This document shows positions 1-10,163 of a stretch of 27,157 nucleotides of DNA, one piece after another (position 1 is the stretch's first letter; every line of letters begins with the position of its first letter). Location: positions 391,194 to 418,350 of the forward strand of contig BFEA01000622.1 of NCBI GenBank assembly GCA_003427395.1, in the 5' to 3' direction. Under the pieces are notes generated by a model. The model worked only from the letters and a program-made list of their open reading frames with translations, made no database searches and had not been told where the DNA came from. Made by a program: the position numbers and the translations under genes. The DNA comes from Chara braunii (lineage: Eukaryota; Streptophyta; Charophyceae; Charales; Characeae).

Positions 1-55
<55 letters not shown>

Positions 56-58
56 GAG
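1..58. repeat. (AG)n microsatellite
   Basis: An almost pure AG dinucleotide run with one interruption (ACAG near position 48). It is part of the flank into which element A inserted and is cut by the window edge, so its full length is unknown. Confidence 0.95.
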
Positions 59-88
59 GTGCATAGGCTGGATACTGCCTTGAGGTAG

Positions 89-92
89 GTAT
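89..92. repeat. Target-site duplication of element A, left copy (GTAT)
   Basis: GTAT lies directly before the first base (TGCAAGG) of the left LTR and recurs at 8660-8663 directly after the right LTR. Ty3/gypsy integrases normally make about 5-bp duplications. If the right LTR is taken one base shorter the pair is GGTAT/AGTAT, 4 of 5 matching. A 4-bp match is weak alone but falls exactly at both LTR edges. Confidence 0.6.
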
Positions 93-308
93 TGCAAGGA
101 ACCTGACTGAACTTCACTTGCGGGAGTGTACCAGATAGCATGCATGCAATACAGATCACGCAGATTGCATTGACTCACACGAAATTCAATGGAAATTGAG
201 TGGTGACCAGGAAAACACAACTCAATTATCAAACCAGATTGAAGAAAGAGAATCTGTAGCACCCAACAGAATTACAAGTCCTTTCTACCCAACACGAGTT
301 CCAAGCCT

Positions 309-497
309 GGCGCTCATCAGCACCAGCAACGACCATTTCGTCAAAATGGACATTGTTTATTTTTTGAATGAAAATGAAACTGAGTTTTTTGGCCGAAAAC
401 TCGTCAAATTTTGTTGTTCCTGAGGGTCCAGCGTTTTACAAACGCTGGACCCTTTGGCTGTACATGGACCTAGCTTGAGACCAGGCACCTCCAGGCA
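309..497. other. LTR-specific insert with perfect hairpin
   Basis: Between GAGTTCCAA and CAGCTCAACAGG the left LTR holds about 189 bp where the right LTR has about 28. The segment is AT-rich at first and carries an AATAAA on the minus strand (356-361). It then has a perfect 14-bp inverted repeat (423-436 against 440-453, core GGTCCAGCGTTT) with a 3-base loop. It is either an insertion in this LTR or a deletion in the other. No clear flanking target duplication is seen. Confidence 0.7.
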
Positions 498-846
498 GCT
501 CAACAGGTAAATTTCACCATAACTCCCTTCTCCCTTGCTTCTCTCTCTCTCTGACTATACTTCTGGTCTACTCACACTCACCGTGCATGCACACCCCCTA
601 TCACACAAGGATCTACTCTGAATACTTCTCACTGGACTCTTCTATTAACTATCCCTACGAATGTACTAACTGGCACTGGCGCAGCTATGGCTGCCTTCCT
701 TCCGGCCAGCGCCCCACTTCTCTTTCTCTCACACTTTGCGCTGCTCACAGCCTAGCGCAGCTCGCACACATCTTGCGCACAAGTGCCACGGCACTTCCAC
801 ACTCTCATGTGAAATGAGCATCTGCCAAGTGAGGAGGCTGGCCAGT

Positions 847-854
847 CCTTTATA
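847..854 (-). promoter_or_regulatory. TATA box of the 3' LTR
   Basis: TATAAAGG in element sense, conserved with its neighbourhood in the other LTR at 8224-8231. Its position about 430 bases into the LTR is sensible for a U3 promoter. Confidence 0.6.
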
Positions 855-1320
855 GTGTTGGACTGGAGTGGCGAGGTCTGAACTCGGCCTCCAAGTGTCT
901 GGGACTCCTGCCCAGTACCTGTTGTTGCAAAGTGTGTCACCCAGTATCTCTTCCCATGGTCTGCTGCTTCTTTGGGCCATCGGGCTTGTCTTTTGGACTC
1001 TTGGTCTGAATCAGGACTGACCCGTGGGACTTATTGCCGAACAGACGCGACTTATCGTCGAGCAGACATGACCCTAACTCAGTCTTGAAATCTGTGTCCG
1101 ATACCTGTTCGTCCAGGACCTGCTTGTGACCGTTCAAAACGACTTTTCAGTTCATTATGGATGCGACATTTGCCTCAGGAACTTGTCTTTTGGAATATTG
1201 CTCGTGAAATTGAGTTCAGGCCGAGAGGGCCCTTTTCATGCTGGGGTCACATTTACGGGTCTGAATCGCAAAGGCCCTTTTACTCTCGCCGGCCTAATTT
1301 CGAAGTCCTCTGAGAAACTC

Positions 1321-2082
1321 TTATCTGTCCACAACATTGACCCCTTTTCTTGCTCTTTCATAGTAAGATACTATGTTTGGTGCGGTTTCCATTAGCTCTT
1401 CTCTACTGAACCAGCGGTCTTCACTTGGATCTTTACATGCAAATCTGACTTTATATTGCCGCTGAGGTCTACCTCTGCCTCCAGTCTGAATAGTCCTTTC
1501 AGCAACGATTTTATCAACATCAAACTTCCCATCCATGCTCGGAGGAATTGCTGATCTGCGACTGGGGAACAATTCGTTAGTCACACAAGGTAGGAGCTTT
1601 GACGCATGGAACACCGGGTAGGTATGCACGTGTGGAGGTATTTCAATAACATAGGAGGGTCCATCTACATCCCCTATCACATCCAATACTTGCCACGGTC
1701 CTCTGTAGGCAGGTAACAACTTATGAGATATGTTCTCTTCTGGGATAAACTCCTTTGATTTTACCCAAACCAGATCGCCTACAACAAACTGAGAAGGTCT
1801 CCTGTGCTTATTGGCCTGTTCAACCATTTGATGATGCGCTTTTATTATGTTCTCCTTTTTCTTTTCTAAATCTTTCTGATATTGCATTGCGAACTCTCTG
1901 GTCCCTGGCGGAAGTCTATGCGCTCTATCCGGGTTCAGACAGTCTATAGGTCTGCGAGGACTCCATCCCAAATGCAACTCCATTGGAGTTCTGCAAGTAG
2001 TCAGGTGCACAGAGTTGTTGTAGGCACTAGCAACCTTGGGCAAATGTTCATCCCAGTCAATCTGGTCGGGACGAATGTACAT
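1321..2082 (-). pseudogene. Element A integrase C-terminus and chromodomain
   Basis: An open stretch of 253 codons ending the pol gene. The N-terminal part is the end of the integrase catalytic region (residues about 1-110). The middle has the integrase C-terminal fold, with VGDLVWVKSKEF near 101 and a GPWQVLDVIG stretch near 130. From residue about 187 to the end is a chromodomain: DVDKIVAERTI, a basic loop, YKVRF, then EDRWFSREELM and a C-terminal helix (VSYYERAR). Chromodomains at this position bind histone tails and direct integration into heterochromatin in chromoviruses. The stretch is intact, but the upstream pol frame is broken, so it is not expressed as part of a full polyprotein. 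The stop at 1321 is 39 bases from the LTR. Confidence 0.9.
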
Positions 2083-2790
2083 ACGCAGCGTCTACTGCAG
2101 GAGCTTGTTCATTTGCTCAATCTGCCCATTTGTCTCAGGTGTCGGCCTGACGACATCGTCAGTTTAGAGCCATTGACGCTCGTTAGTTGCTGCTATTGTT
2201 CATTGGTGAACCGAGAGTCTCTGGCACTAACAATAGTCAAGGGATGACTGTAGTCCTTTATCCAGTGATTAAAGAATTCTCGAATTACTAAATCAGTTTT
2301 AGCGTCCGCAGGGAATGCTACAAAAACAGCAAACTTGTTGAACCTATGAACAATTACAATGACTTAGTTTTTCCCATTCCTGCTTTTCACCTTAGTGTCC
2401 ATGAAATCTATAGACACAGAGTCTCCAGGACCTGTTGGGATAGGCAAAGGCTTCAAAAGACCAAGGGGAGGTCGTGTGGTGCTTTTGTTTCGCTGGCACA
2501 CTTGACAGCCTTGCACATATGAAATGCAATCAGGTTTCATGTGAGCCCAGGTGTAGGAACGCAAGAGATTAACATAAGTCTTTTTCCATCCGAAATGACC
2601 TTCGGTATCATGGCATTCCCCCAAGAGTACACTTTTGATTTCTTCCTTGTCCGGAATACAAAGCCTATCATGCACATCAGTTCTTTCAAACAATAGTCCT
2701 TGGGTTACTCGATAGTTAGGAAACTCTTATGTCGCTTCTTGAATACGTTTTATCATAGCGCCATAAACAGGATCGGTGGAATAAGCATTC
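2083..2790 (-). pseudogene. Element A integrase, zinc-binding domain and core (broken)
   Basis: The HHCC zinc-binding domain is open from 2693 to 2364: GECHDTEGHFG gives both histidines and GCQVC both cysteines. SIDFMDT then supplies the first catalytic Asp. A TAA at 2364-2366 ends this stretch. Reading on, the second Asp lies in SARDSRF and the Glu region in NGQIEQMN, but at least one more stop and a frameshift lie between them. The frame differs from the RNase H upstream and the chromodomain downstream, so at least two indels are present. All three catalytic positions can be recognised, yet no protein can be made. Confidence 0.85.
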
Positions 2791-4059
2791 CTATTCTTGA
2801 ATATCAGTGCCTATGTCCAAGTAAGTTACAATAGTACCAAAAAAGTCAGATCTTCGACTTAATGCATCAGCAACAATGTTATACTTACCCTTTACAGACT
2901 TTAGTTCAAAGTCATATTGATCGATTTCTGCAGCCCACCTGGTCAGTTTAGGTGTCATCTGGGCTTGCATTTTCAGCCAGCGAAGTGTCTCATGATCTGA
3001 GTACACTTTGAAGTGGTGACCTAGGAGGTAATGGCGCCAATGGTCCAAAGCTTCCTAGAGTGCGTACAACTCTCTTTCATATGTGGAAGCGGCGACCTTC
3101 TCACTAGGCAGTCGTCGGGACATAAATTCGGCAGGCCTGTATGCATTCCCGTCATCTTGCTGGAGTACAACGCCTATCCCGTACTGATTGGCATCGGTAG
3201 TAACAACAAAGGGCAAAGAAGGATCAACAACTTTTAAAACCGGATAGTTAATCAAGCATTTTTTTATACACTTAAATGAAGACGTACAATCTTGATCCCA
3301 CTTCCAGATGGTTTCCTTTTTCAATAGTTTGGGAAGGGGAGCAGCAATCATCGTAAAGTGTCTTACGAATTTACGGTAGTAATTAGCCAACCCAAGGAAC
3401 GACCATAGTTCCGTCAACGTACGCGGGTTGGGCCAGTCTCGAATAGCTGCAATTTTTGGGCCTTCTGGTTTCATACCGCCTCCATCCAGTACATGCCCTA
3501 GATACAATACCTGACGCTTTGCCCACTCACACTTCTTGGGGTTCAATTTCAACTTTGCCTCACGTAATTTATTTAGCACAAGTCGAGGGTGCTCACAATG
3601 CTCACTTAGACTTTTACTAAAAATCAAGATATCATCTAGATATATAACAACAAATTTATCAAGCCATTCACGAAAATGCTCATTCATTGTGCGCTGAAAA
3701 GTTCCAGGTGCGTTAGTGAGACCAAAGGGCAACACAATGAATTCATAGTGTCCATACCTTGTACGAAAGGCAATCTTATACTGATCTTCTGGTTCTATTT
3801 CAATTTGACGGTAGCCAAACTTCAAGTCAATTTTTGTGAAGTACTTGCTACCTTGAACTCGATCCAGCAAATCATCAATCCTGGGTAATGGCTCAACATT
3901 TTTAATAGTTATGTCATTTAATCTTCTATAGTCAATACACATGCAGACCCCGCCATCTTTCTTTGGCACAAATAGCACTGGTGCACCATAGGGTGAGGAG
4001 CTATGCCTAATCCAACCCTTTTCCAACATTTCATCTAGTTGGGTTTGCAGTTCATCCAA
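2791..4059 (-). pseudogene. Element A reverse transcriptase and RNase H
   Basis: RT copies the element RNA and RNase H removes the RNA strand. The RT stretch (4059-3055, 334 codons) has CIDYRRLN near residue 41, the first catalytic Asp in KIDL (78) and the YLDD box at 140-143, so the RT active site is intact. In the motif after KIDL the usual Ser is Phe (KFGY). RNase H begins near residue 283 with its first Asp in TTDANQYG (289). A TAG at 3055-3057 interrupts the domain just after ERELYAL. It resumes in the same frame to 2791 with SDHETLRW and VADALSRR, then meets another TAG. The 3055 stop is consistent with a CAG to TAG change. Confidence 0.92.
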
Positions 4060-4068
4060 TTCTTTTGG

Positions 4069-4632
4069 TTACATTTTGTAAATTGGGCCCTTTAGAATCT
4101 GACTTCCAGGAATAATTTCAATGTGATGCTTGATTGGTCGTTCTACTACACCGCTCCGGGTCTCTGCCACATCTGCAAATTCGTTTAGAATTTTCTCAAC
4201 TTCTGGGTATTTTGCTTCCTCCTTAACTTTCCCTTCCTTCACTGGGTACACATATGCCACAAATACTTGGTCAAACATATTATATTTCTTTATATGACGG
4301 GCGAACGTGGGGGCACGCATACAACAATGAGCCAAGCTGCTTTCCTTACCAGATTCATGAAATAGGCGGATTTTCTTCTTTCCACCCTGCGGACTAGGGA
4401 GCCAACACTCATGGTCCCTCAACTTCACATCCGCATCTGCAGCTTCCCCCCAATCTATACCTAAGAGAATGTCAAAAGGGAGACTGTCTTCCACCAAGAG
4501 AGTCAGAGAGTGGAGAACACGTTCTACCGTCCCCTCTGCTTCGAGCCGAAAGTATGTCTGGATCCCCTTAACATATCTATCCATCACAATCTCGCTACTA
4601 TTCGCTAATTTACTTACTACGGGTTCTTCCAA
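4069..4632 (-). pseudogene. Element A protease region
   Basis: This is a retropepsin-like region that would cleave Gag-Pol. The typical C-terminal signature LPFDILLGIDW is clear at residues about 52-62. The catalytic D-S/T-G motif should lie upstream but I cannot find it; that part (4633-4983) is scrambled by a tandem duplication and stops. Downstream residues form the linker to RT, ending in GPIYKM before an in-frame TAA at 4069-4071. RT continues in the same frame after that stop. With no visible active-site Asp this protease should be inactive. Confidence 0.75.
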
Positions 4633-4721
4633 CTGTTTAACCTTTAGCCCTAGATGCAGCTTTTGCAGACCTTTCTAACTAATATAGCTGTGTGTTGAAC
4701 CCCTAGAGAGGTACATACACT

Positions 4722-4947
4722 AACTACCTCTGGACAGCTGACTAGGTGGGGATCGCTTACTTTTCAATTTATGCCACGNGAACCTTCGAATGGGAGGATG
4801 TCAGTCTGCTTGCATTCGAAGTTCCTGTAGATGCAACTACCTCTGGACAGCTGACTAGGTGGGGATCGCTTACTTTTCAATTTATGCCACGGGAACCTTC
4901 GAATGGGAGGATGTCAGTCTGCTTGCATTCGAAGTTCCTGTAGATGC
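4722..4947. repeat. 113-bp tandem duplication with an N
   Basis: Two copies, 4722-4834 and 4835-4947, are identical except that the first has N at 4779 where the second has G. They are followed by 5 bases of a third unit (AACTA). The duplication lies between gag and protease; 113 is not a multiple of three, so it shifts the frame. Confidence 0.95.
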
Positions 4948-4983
4948 AACTAAAACCCCTACTGGTTGTTCCCTTTTGGTTGT

Positions 4984-6786
4984 TTATCCTTTTCCTTGTT
5001 GCCCTCCCCCGCGGGCTGCAACGGTCGCGTAGTCCCCCTCCTGAACTACCGATCCGTTGTGTGAATCTCCCTCCAGACCATAGTTTATCTGGTCGTCGGA
5101 AAAAGTTTCGACACCTTCTTCTTCAAAGGCTAGAAGGAGGTTGTCTTTCCCATGAATACTTTCTGAGATGGTACGATTTTGCCATTTCTTGCCGGCCTGC
5201 AGATCTTTCCGATAATGACAGTAGTTTGCCTCCGCCAAGAAACCGGCATGATTTAATGCGATCTTGCTAAACTTCTCATAGGTCATCCCTTCTTCTTTGG
5301 TACGGGGATATAATTGAGTACGGAGAGGATCGGGTAGTTCTCTAGCAAAGTTGTTAAGAATTTGCATCGGGGTGAGCCCATGCTCAGCGCATTGCAGAAG
5401 TTTATCCATAGTAGATTTGAGTGCGGATACACTTTTTCATTTCCTATCTGCGATATTCAAGATTAACATCTCAGTTCTCCGGGCTAAGTTCTTATCTTCA
5501 AATCGTTCCCGGACCGCTTTAAAGAAATCTTCAATACGGGTTTGCTGGGAATATTCTACCATAGACTGACAAGATGCCTCTTTCTGTAGGGAAATTGCAA
5601 AACTCATTGCATCTCCAGCCATACACGAACTAGCCACGAGGACCCTGTCCCAATACGGTATACGCTGCCCGTACACATAGGACTCAACCGCAACAATCCA
5701 ATGCAAAACACTTTCTTCCTTTTTGTCGGTGTATGTCCACGACACCTTTACCTTTATTTTTTTGAGTTCCCCTGCGTCTTCCTGCTGCATGCCCTTTTTC
5801 TTCTTATCTCTGTCCCCATCTCCATCTCCTCCTCCTCCGCCGTCGCTACGTACTAGTTTCTCAATCACGGCGGGGGTCAAAGTTTTACTGATCTGCTCAT
5901 CTAGTTTGTCGACATACGCTTGCATATGTTGATCTACCTCTTGAGCAGATCTCTGCAGGAAGGTGTTCCAAATCCCCTCAAACTCAAACTGGTGATGTTC
6001 TACCTTTTGCACAATTTTGTTTAGAGCAGCCAATTCCTGTTTAGTATGCAATACGGTCTCAGTCAAGAGGGCAAGTTGTTCCTCAGTGGCCATCTGTGTC
6101 TCTTTCTGGGCTTGTAATTCTCGCTGCAATCTTTCCCTCTCTGCCTGCAACTTCTTTTTCTCCTCCATTTCCTGCCTTTTTGCTACCAACATTTTGTTGT
6201 GCAACTCCGCCTGTTTTTTTTTTAGCAGCAATTCTTTCTCTGCTTTGTCTTCCATTGAGGCGAGTTTTGCAATAAAAGTATCTCTTTCTTCTTCAGTTTC
6301 AACTAACATCTCACCTTTAAAACCGTACTGATCCAACCAATTCAATGGTTTTAAGTCAATACTAATCCCTCGGGGCTGGCTGCTTTCCCCTCGTTCAGTT
6401 CGATGCTTGATTAACCTGTCTCCCTCATCTTCAGGTTCTTCTTGCTCTTCTAAACTTTTCAACTCTTCCTGCAGTTGCCTTTCCAACTTTTCTTTTAGCT
6501 CTTTTCTCATTCTTTCTTCTTCCTCCTGAGCTTTCTTTTTCATTTCCGCTTCTTTTTGTTTCCTTTTCTGTTATTTTTCTTTCCTCTTCTCGGCCAAGCG
6601 ACGATCTACTTCTGCCTGCTCTGCCGCTGAGAGTCCGGGCTTCGCGGATCCGGATCTCATCATCACGTGGGAGGTGCACACTCTCCCGAAGCCGAGAGGG
6701 AAGAAGAAGCGGAATAATAGCCCCAAAAGAACAGACAGAGCCACCATCCCGTACATGGGGTAGTCATCCATGATGGGGTATAGCAC
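4984..6786 (-). pseudogene. Element A Gag (three in-frame stops)
   Basis: About 600 codons stay in one frame, interrupted by TAA at 6571-6573, TGA at 5437-5439 and ended by TAA at 4984-4986. The first 71 residues include a strongly hydrophobic stretch (about 11-35, MVALSVLLGLL then aromatic residues) that looks like a membrane segment. Next comes a long Glu/Lys/Gln-rich coiled coil, with heptad-like KEEE/QEEL runs over about 170 residues. An acidic Gly/Asp run (GGGGGDGDGDRDKKKKG) follows, and then a capsid-like helical domain (SWTYTDKKEESVLHWIV onward) matching the retrotransposon Gag fold. No CCHC zinc knuckle is visible. The TGA is consistent with CGA to TGA decay at a methylated CpG. Confidence 0.85.
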
Positions 6787-7606
6787 AGGGGAAGCCTCCG
6801 CTGGACCACCAAGTAGCTACCCCAGAACCTAGTCTGCTTGAGTGGATGGGAGCTGTTTTTTTTTTTTTTTTTTTAAGTCTGGATGTCGCTGCTTCGGAAT
6901 AACGAAATTTAATAATGCAAATAATATACAACGTTTTCCTAACCAAATGTAAAATAGGAACTCTTTTTCTTTTCTTTCTTTTGTTTGTTTGCTTGCTGTT
7001 TGTTTAGTCACTTAGCTGATGTTTTCCTACTATGACTTCGATGGTCTGGCTGGTCACTTTTATCAAAATGGTTAGCTGGGAGATACTCAAACTTACTTCA
7101 AAGCAGATCCAATTTGTCACGATTATTTCTGCTGTCGGCCACTTACACGTGGCAATACAAAGTTCCCAGCCTAAACCTATGTTCCCTACTACTCGACATA
7201 CCAGATGGCTAACACGAAGACCAGATGTTGACTCTCTAGCCCTATCTGCCAGACCAGACCGGGCCACGGGTTTCGTCTAGACAGCAGCAGCGACCACCAA
7301 AATGGAGGGGGGGAAAGAGATACACAACACACAAATTCACAATCAACAAGGTAGGTGGGGCAGGAGGTGCATCTCTTCTTTGTAGCCGTTGATATAGACT
7401 CCACGTTCGCTCCGATCGCTCCAATCGCAGGTAAGTCTTCTCCTCCTTAACCCCTTCTTCTTTGGCAACCTTCCCCTTCTATCCCAATCCAACTCTTCTT
7501 CACTTCTCCTCTTACTTCGCTTCTTGCCAGCAATATTCAAGCCAGCTTATCCCCTTCTCGCCGACCTTGATCATGCCAGCGCAACCCAGTGAGAGTAACA
7601 AGTTTC
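6787..7606 (-). other. Element A untranslated leader
   Basis: About 820 bp between the primer-binding site and the first Gag ATG. It holds a T19 run (6856-6874) and no convincing gene; several short overlapping open stretches on both strands lack recognisable domains. Splice-like AGGTAAG occurs near 7430 on the plus strand, the wrong strand for the element, so I give it no weight. Confidence 0.7.
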
Positions 7607-7618
7607 GCTCCGATACCA
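7607..7618 (-). promoter_or_regulatory. Primer-binding site for initiator tRNA-Met
   Basis: In element sense TGGTATCGGAGC, matching 11 of 12 bases of the usual plant tRNA-iMet primer site TGGTATCAGAGC. It starts 4 bases after the CA that ends the 5' LTR (7623). Minus-strand DNA synthesis would begin here. It fixes both the element's orientation and the LTR edge. Confidence 0.88.
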
Positions 7619-7622
7619 AATT

Positions 7623-8659
7623 TGCAAGGAACCTGACTGAACTTCACTTGCTGGAGTTTACCACATAGCATGCATGCAATACAGATCACGCAGATTGCAT
7701 TGACTCACACGAAATTCAATGGAAATTGAGTGGTGACCAGGAAAACGCAACTTAGTTATCAAACCAGATTGAAGAAAGAGAATCACGAGTTCAGAATGAA
7801 TAGCACCCAACAGAATTACAAGTCCTTTCCATTAAACATGAGTTCCAAACCAGCAGCCTTTCATCCAGTACAGAGCTCAACAGGTAAGTTTCACCATAAC
7901 TCGCTTCTCCCTTGCTTCTCTCTCTCTCTGACTATACTTCTTGTCTACTCACACTCACCATGCATGCACACTCCCTATCACACGAGGATCTACTCTGAAT
8001 ACTTCTCACTGGACTCTTCTATTAACTATCCCTACTAATGTACTAACTGGCACTGGCGCAGCTATGGCTGCCTTCCTTCCAGCCAGCGCCCCACTTCTCT
8101 TTCTCTCACACTTAGCGCTGCTCACAGCCAAGTGCAGCTCACACACATCTGGCGCACAAGTGCCACACCAATTCCACACTCTCATGCGAAATGAGCATCT
8201 GCCAAATGAGGAGGCTGGCCAGTCCTTTATAGTGCTGGACTGGACTGGTGAGGTCTGAACTCGGCCTCCAAGTGTCTGGGACTCCTGCCCAGTGCCTGTT
8301 GTTGCAAAGTGTGTGTCCCAGTATCTCTTCCCATGGTCTGCTGCTGCTTTGGGCCATCGGGCTTGTCTTTTGGACTCCTGGTCTGAATCAGGACTGACCC
8401 GTGGGACTTATTGCCGAACAGACACGACTTATCGTCGAGCAGACATGACCCTAACTCAGTCTTGAAATCTGTGTCCAATACCTGTTCGTCCAGGACCTGC
8501 TTGTGACTGTTCAAAACGACTTTTCAGTTCATTATGGATGCGACATTTGCCTCAGGAACTTGTCTTTTGGAATATTGCTCATGAAATTGAGTTCAGGCCA
8601 AGAGCGCCCTTTTCATGTGGGGGTCACATTTACGGGTCTGAATCGCAAAGGCCCTTTTA
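7623..8659 (-). repeat. 5' LTR of element A
   Basis: A 1,037-bp direct copy of 93-1282. In element sense it runs from 8659 to 7623 and ends CCTTGCA immediately before the primer-binding site. It carries the same TATAAAGG and CT-rich segment as the other LTR. Long open stretches within it (for example on the minus strand near 8139-8514) recur in the other LTR and are not genes. Confidence 0.92.
8224..8231 (-). promoter_or_regulatory. TATA box of the 5' LTR
   Basis: TATAAAGG in element sense, 428 bases from the LTR start, within CAGCACTATAAAGGACTGG. It is conserved at 847-854. Transcription would start some 25-35 bases further, near 8200, giving an R-U5 part of nearly 600 bases. Confidence 0.65.
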
Positions 8660-8663
8660 GTAT
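8660..8663. repeat. Target-site duplication of element A, right copy (GTAT)
   Basis: Directly follows the CCCTTTTA end of the right LTR and matches GTAT at 89-92. Confidence 0.6.
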
Positions 8664-9197
8664 GGCCCAATTCACCCCTTGTTTGTAAAGTTGTAAGCCT
8701 TTTTATTATTATTACCAGTTTTTCAAAACAAACAAAGCCCCATCTATTCTGGGGGGCATCAGTCCGGTTGCTCATCACCGGCAAGCGAGAAGTACATGAG
8801 AAGCAGCTAGAGAGGAAAAGAAAGAGTAGATCAGACAAGAGTCAGATGCAACCACCCTTGCGGCTCTAGTCGCTTACACAAGGGGGGGTGGGTTGCTTCG
8901 GCCACTCTCCCCTTAAACCATGACTCATTTGCAGGGTGCACTTGATGGCCAGGAAGCTTACTGGCATCACCCAGACACACAGCCTGTGGATCCTGTACAT
9001 GGCGGGGCACGGGGGAGGGCCGCCTGGCAGCCTCACCGGCCGGTCAATGTCCAGATTCTAACTGAATATCCATTCCTCGGTCATTATCCCTACCTTCTAG
9101 TCAATGATACTAACCTTCTTTTTTTTTTTTTTTTTTTTTTATTCCCGGACCGGACCAGATGTCTGGATTTTTCCGGTTGTCAATCTGGTCGGACATC
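8664..9197. other. Unassigned stretch with T22 tract
   Basis: This is DNA between the right edge of element A and the RT fragment of element B. It contains a T22 tract at 9119-9140 and an open stretch on the plus strand (8920-9255) with no recognisable domain. A GCCCC/GGGGC hairpin lies near 8735-8755. A T tract on this strand could be the poly(A) of a minus-strand retroposed piece, but I see no partner features. Confidence 0.5.
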
Positions 9198-10163
9198 CCG
9201 CTGTGACCGGGCCAATGCCAAAGAAGGGAGGTATGCTGAGGATGGGGTACGCTGAGGATGTGCATTGACTATAGGGGGCTCAATGCCATCACTGTCAAGA
9301 ACCGAGAGCCCCTACCGCGCATCGACAATTTGCTACATGGAGTGCAAGGGTGTCGGTACTTCAATAAGATAGATCTGAAGTCCGGGTACCATGAGATTGC
9401 AATCCGGCCCAAGGATCAACACAAAACCGCATTTCAGACCAGGTACGCTCTATACGAGTTTGTGGTGATGCCTTTTGGCCTCTGCAATGCTTCTGGCACC
9501 TTTCAGCACGCTATGAATCGGATCTTTAATGACTACTTGGATAAGTTTATCATCGTGTACCTCGATGACATACTTATTTTTAGTAGGACTGTCGAGGAGC
9601 ATGTTGCGAACTTAGACAAAGTCCTCAGTCTCCTTTGGCAACACAAGTTCAAGATCAACGGGGAGAAATGCGAGTTTAGTCGCACCCGGATCTTGTATTT
9701 GGGTCATGAGATTTCCGCGGAGGGTTTGAAGCCCAATGAGGCGAAGGTGGCCAGCATTCGTGACTGGCCGCGTCCTCAATCTGTGACTGAGATGAGGTCT
9801 TTCTTAGGGATGACCGGCTACTATCGCAATTTTGTGAAAAACTATAGCATAGTGGCCGCCGCTTTGACTGACCTGACTCGCCTTGACACCCCATGGGAGT
9901 GGACAGACAGGTGTGACGCTGCTTTCAAACATCTGAAGCATGTGCTGACACACCATGAGGTCTTGAAACTTCCCGGTCCTGACAAGCCGTTTATAGTCAC
10001 CACGGCTGCTAGCCAATATGGCATAGGCGTCGTGCTCGCGCAGCAGGAGGGGCCAAAGTTTAGGCCAGTCGAGTACATGTCCAAAGAGATGCCCTCTCAG
10101 AAGTTGGCTAAGTCCACCTATGAGAAGGAGCTCTATGCGATCTACAAGGCGCTCACCCAGTAA
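9198..10163 (+). pseudogene. Element B reverse transcriptase and start of RNase H
   Basis: The open part (9258-10163, 301 codons) starts at MCIDYRGLN, RT block 2. The first catalytic Asp is in KIDLKSGY (residue 39) and the box YLDD is at 101-104, both intact. RNase H starts near 243, but its first catalytic Asp (normally TTDASQYG) is Ala here (TTAASQYG, residue 250, codon GCT at 10005-10007). A TAA at 10161-10163 then cuts RNase H. Upstream, PKKGG and a 16-bp near-duplication (TATGCTGAGGATG then TACGCTGAGGATG, 9231-9262) shift the frame, so the fingers of RT are missing or unreadable. Confidence 0.92.

Larger units (their letters stand above)
93..1282 (-). repeat. 3' LTR of element A (with extra ~190 bp)
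   Basis: This is the direct copy of 7623-8659. Homology starts at TGCAAGG (LTR end ...CCTTGCA in element sense) and stops at CCCTTTTA, 39 bases beyond the pol stop codon. In element sense the LTR would start TAAAAGGG, not the usual TG; a TG start is available 12 bases further in (TGCGATTC). It is about 150 bp longer than its partner because of unmatched sequence at about 309-497, and it lacks about 16 bp present in the partner near position 274. Confidence 0.9.
93..8659 (-). mobile_element. Element A: decayed full-length Ty3/gypsy chromovirus
   Basis: An 8.57-kb LTR retrotransposon reading right to left: 5' LTR 7623-8659, primer-binding site 7607-7618, leader, gag 6786-4984, protease, RT/RNase H, integrase plus chromodomain ending at 1321, and 3' LTR 93-1282. 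The order PR-RT-RH-IN with a C-terminal chromodomain is that of chromoviruses (Ty3/gypsy). The LTRs are flanked by GTAT on both sides. All coding parts carry stops or frameshifts, so the copy cannot encode a complete Gag-Pol. By eye the aligned parts of the LTRs differ at roughly 5 percent of sites, which suggests an old insertion. Confidence 0.93.

Noticed and set aside
139-8514. Open frames inside the two LTRs (for example 937-1137 and 8227-8514, minus)
   Set aside because: They recur in both LTRs with frame-changing differences and show no domain; they are regulatory repeat sequence.
8920-9255. Plus-strand open frame as a host gene
   Set aside because: It crosses a T22 tract, encodes a Phe run, overlaps the start of element B and has no recognisable domain.
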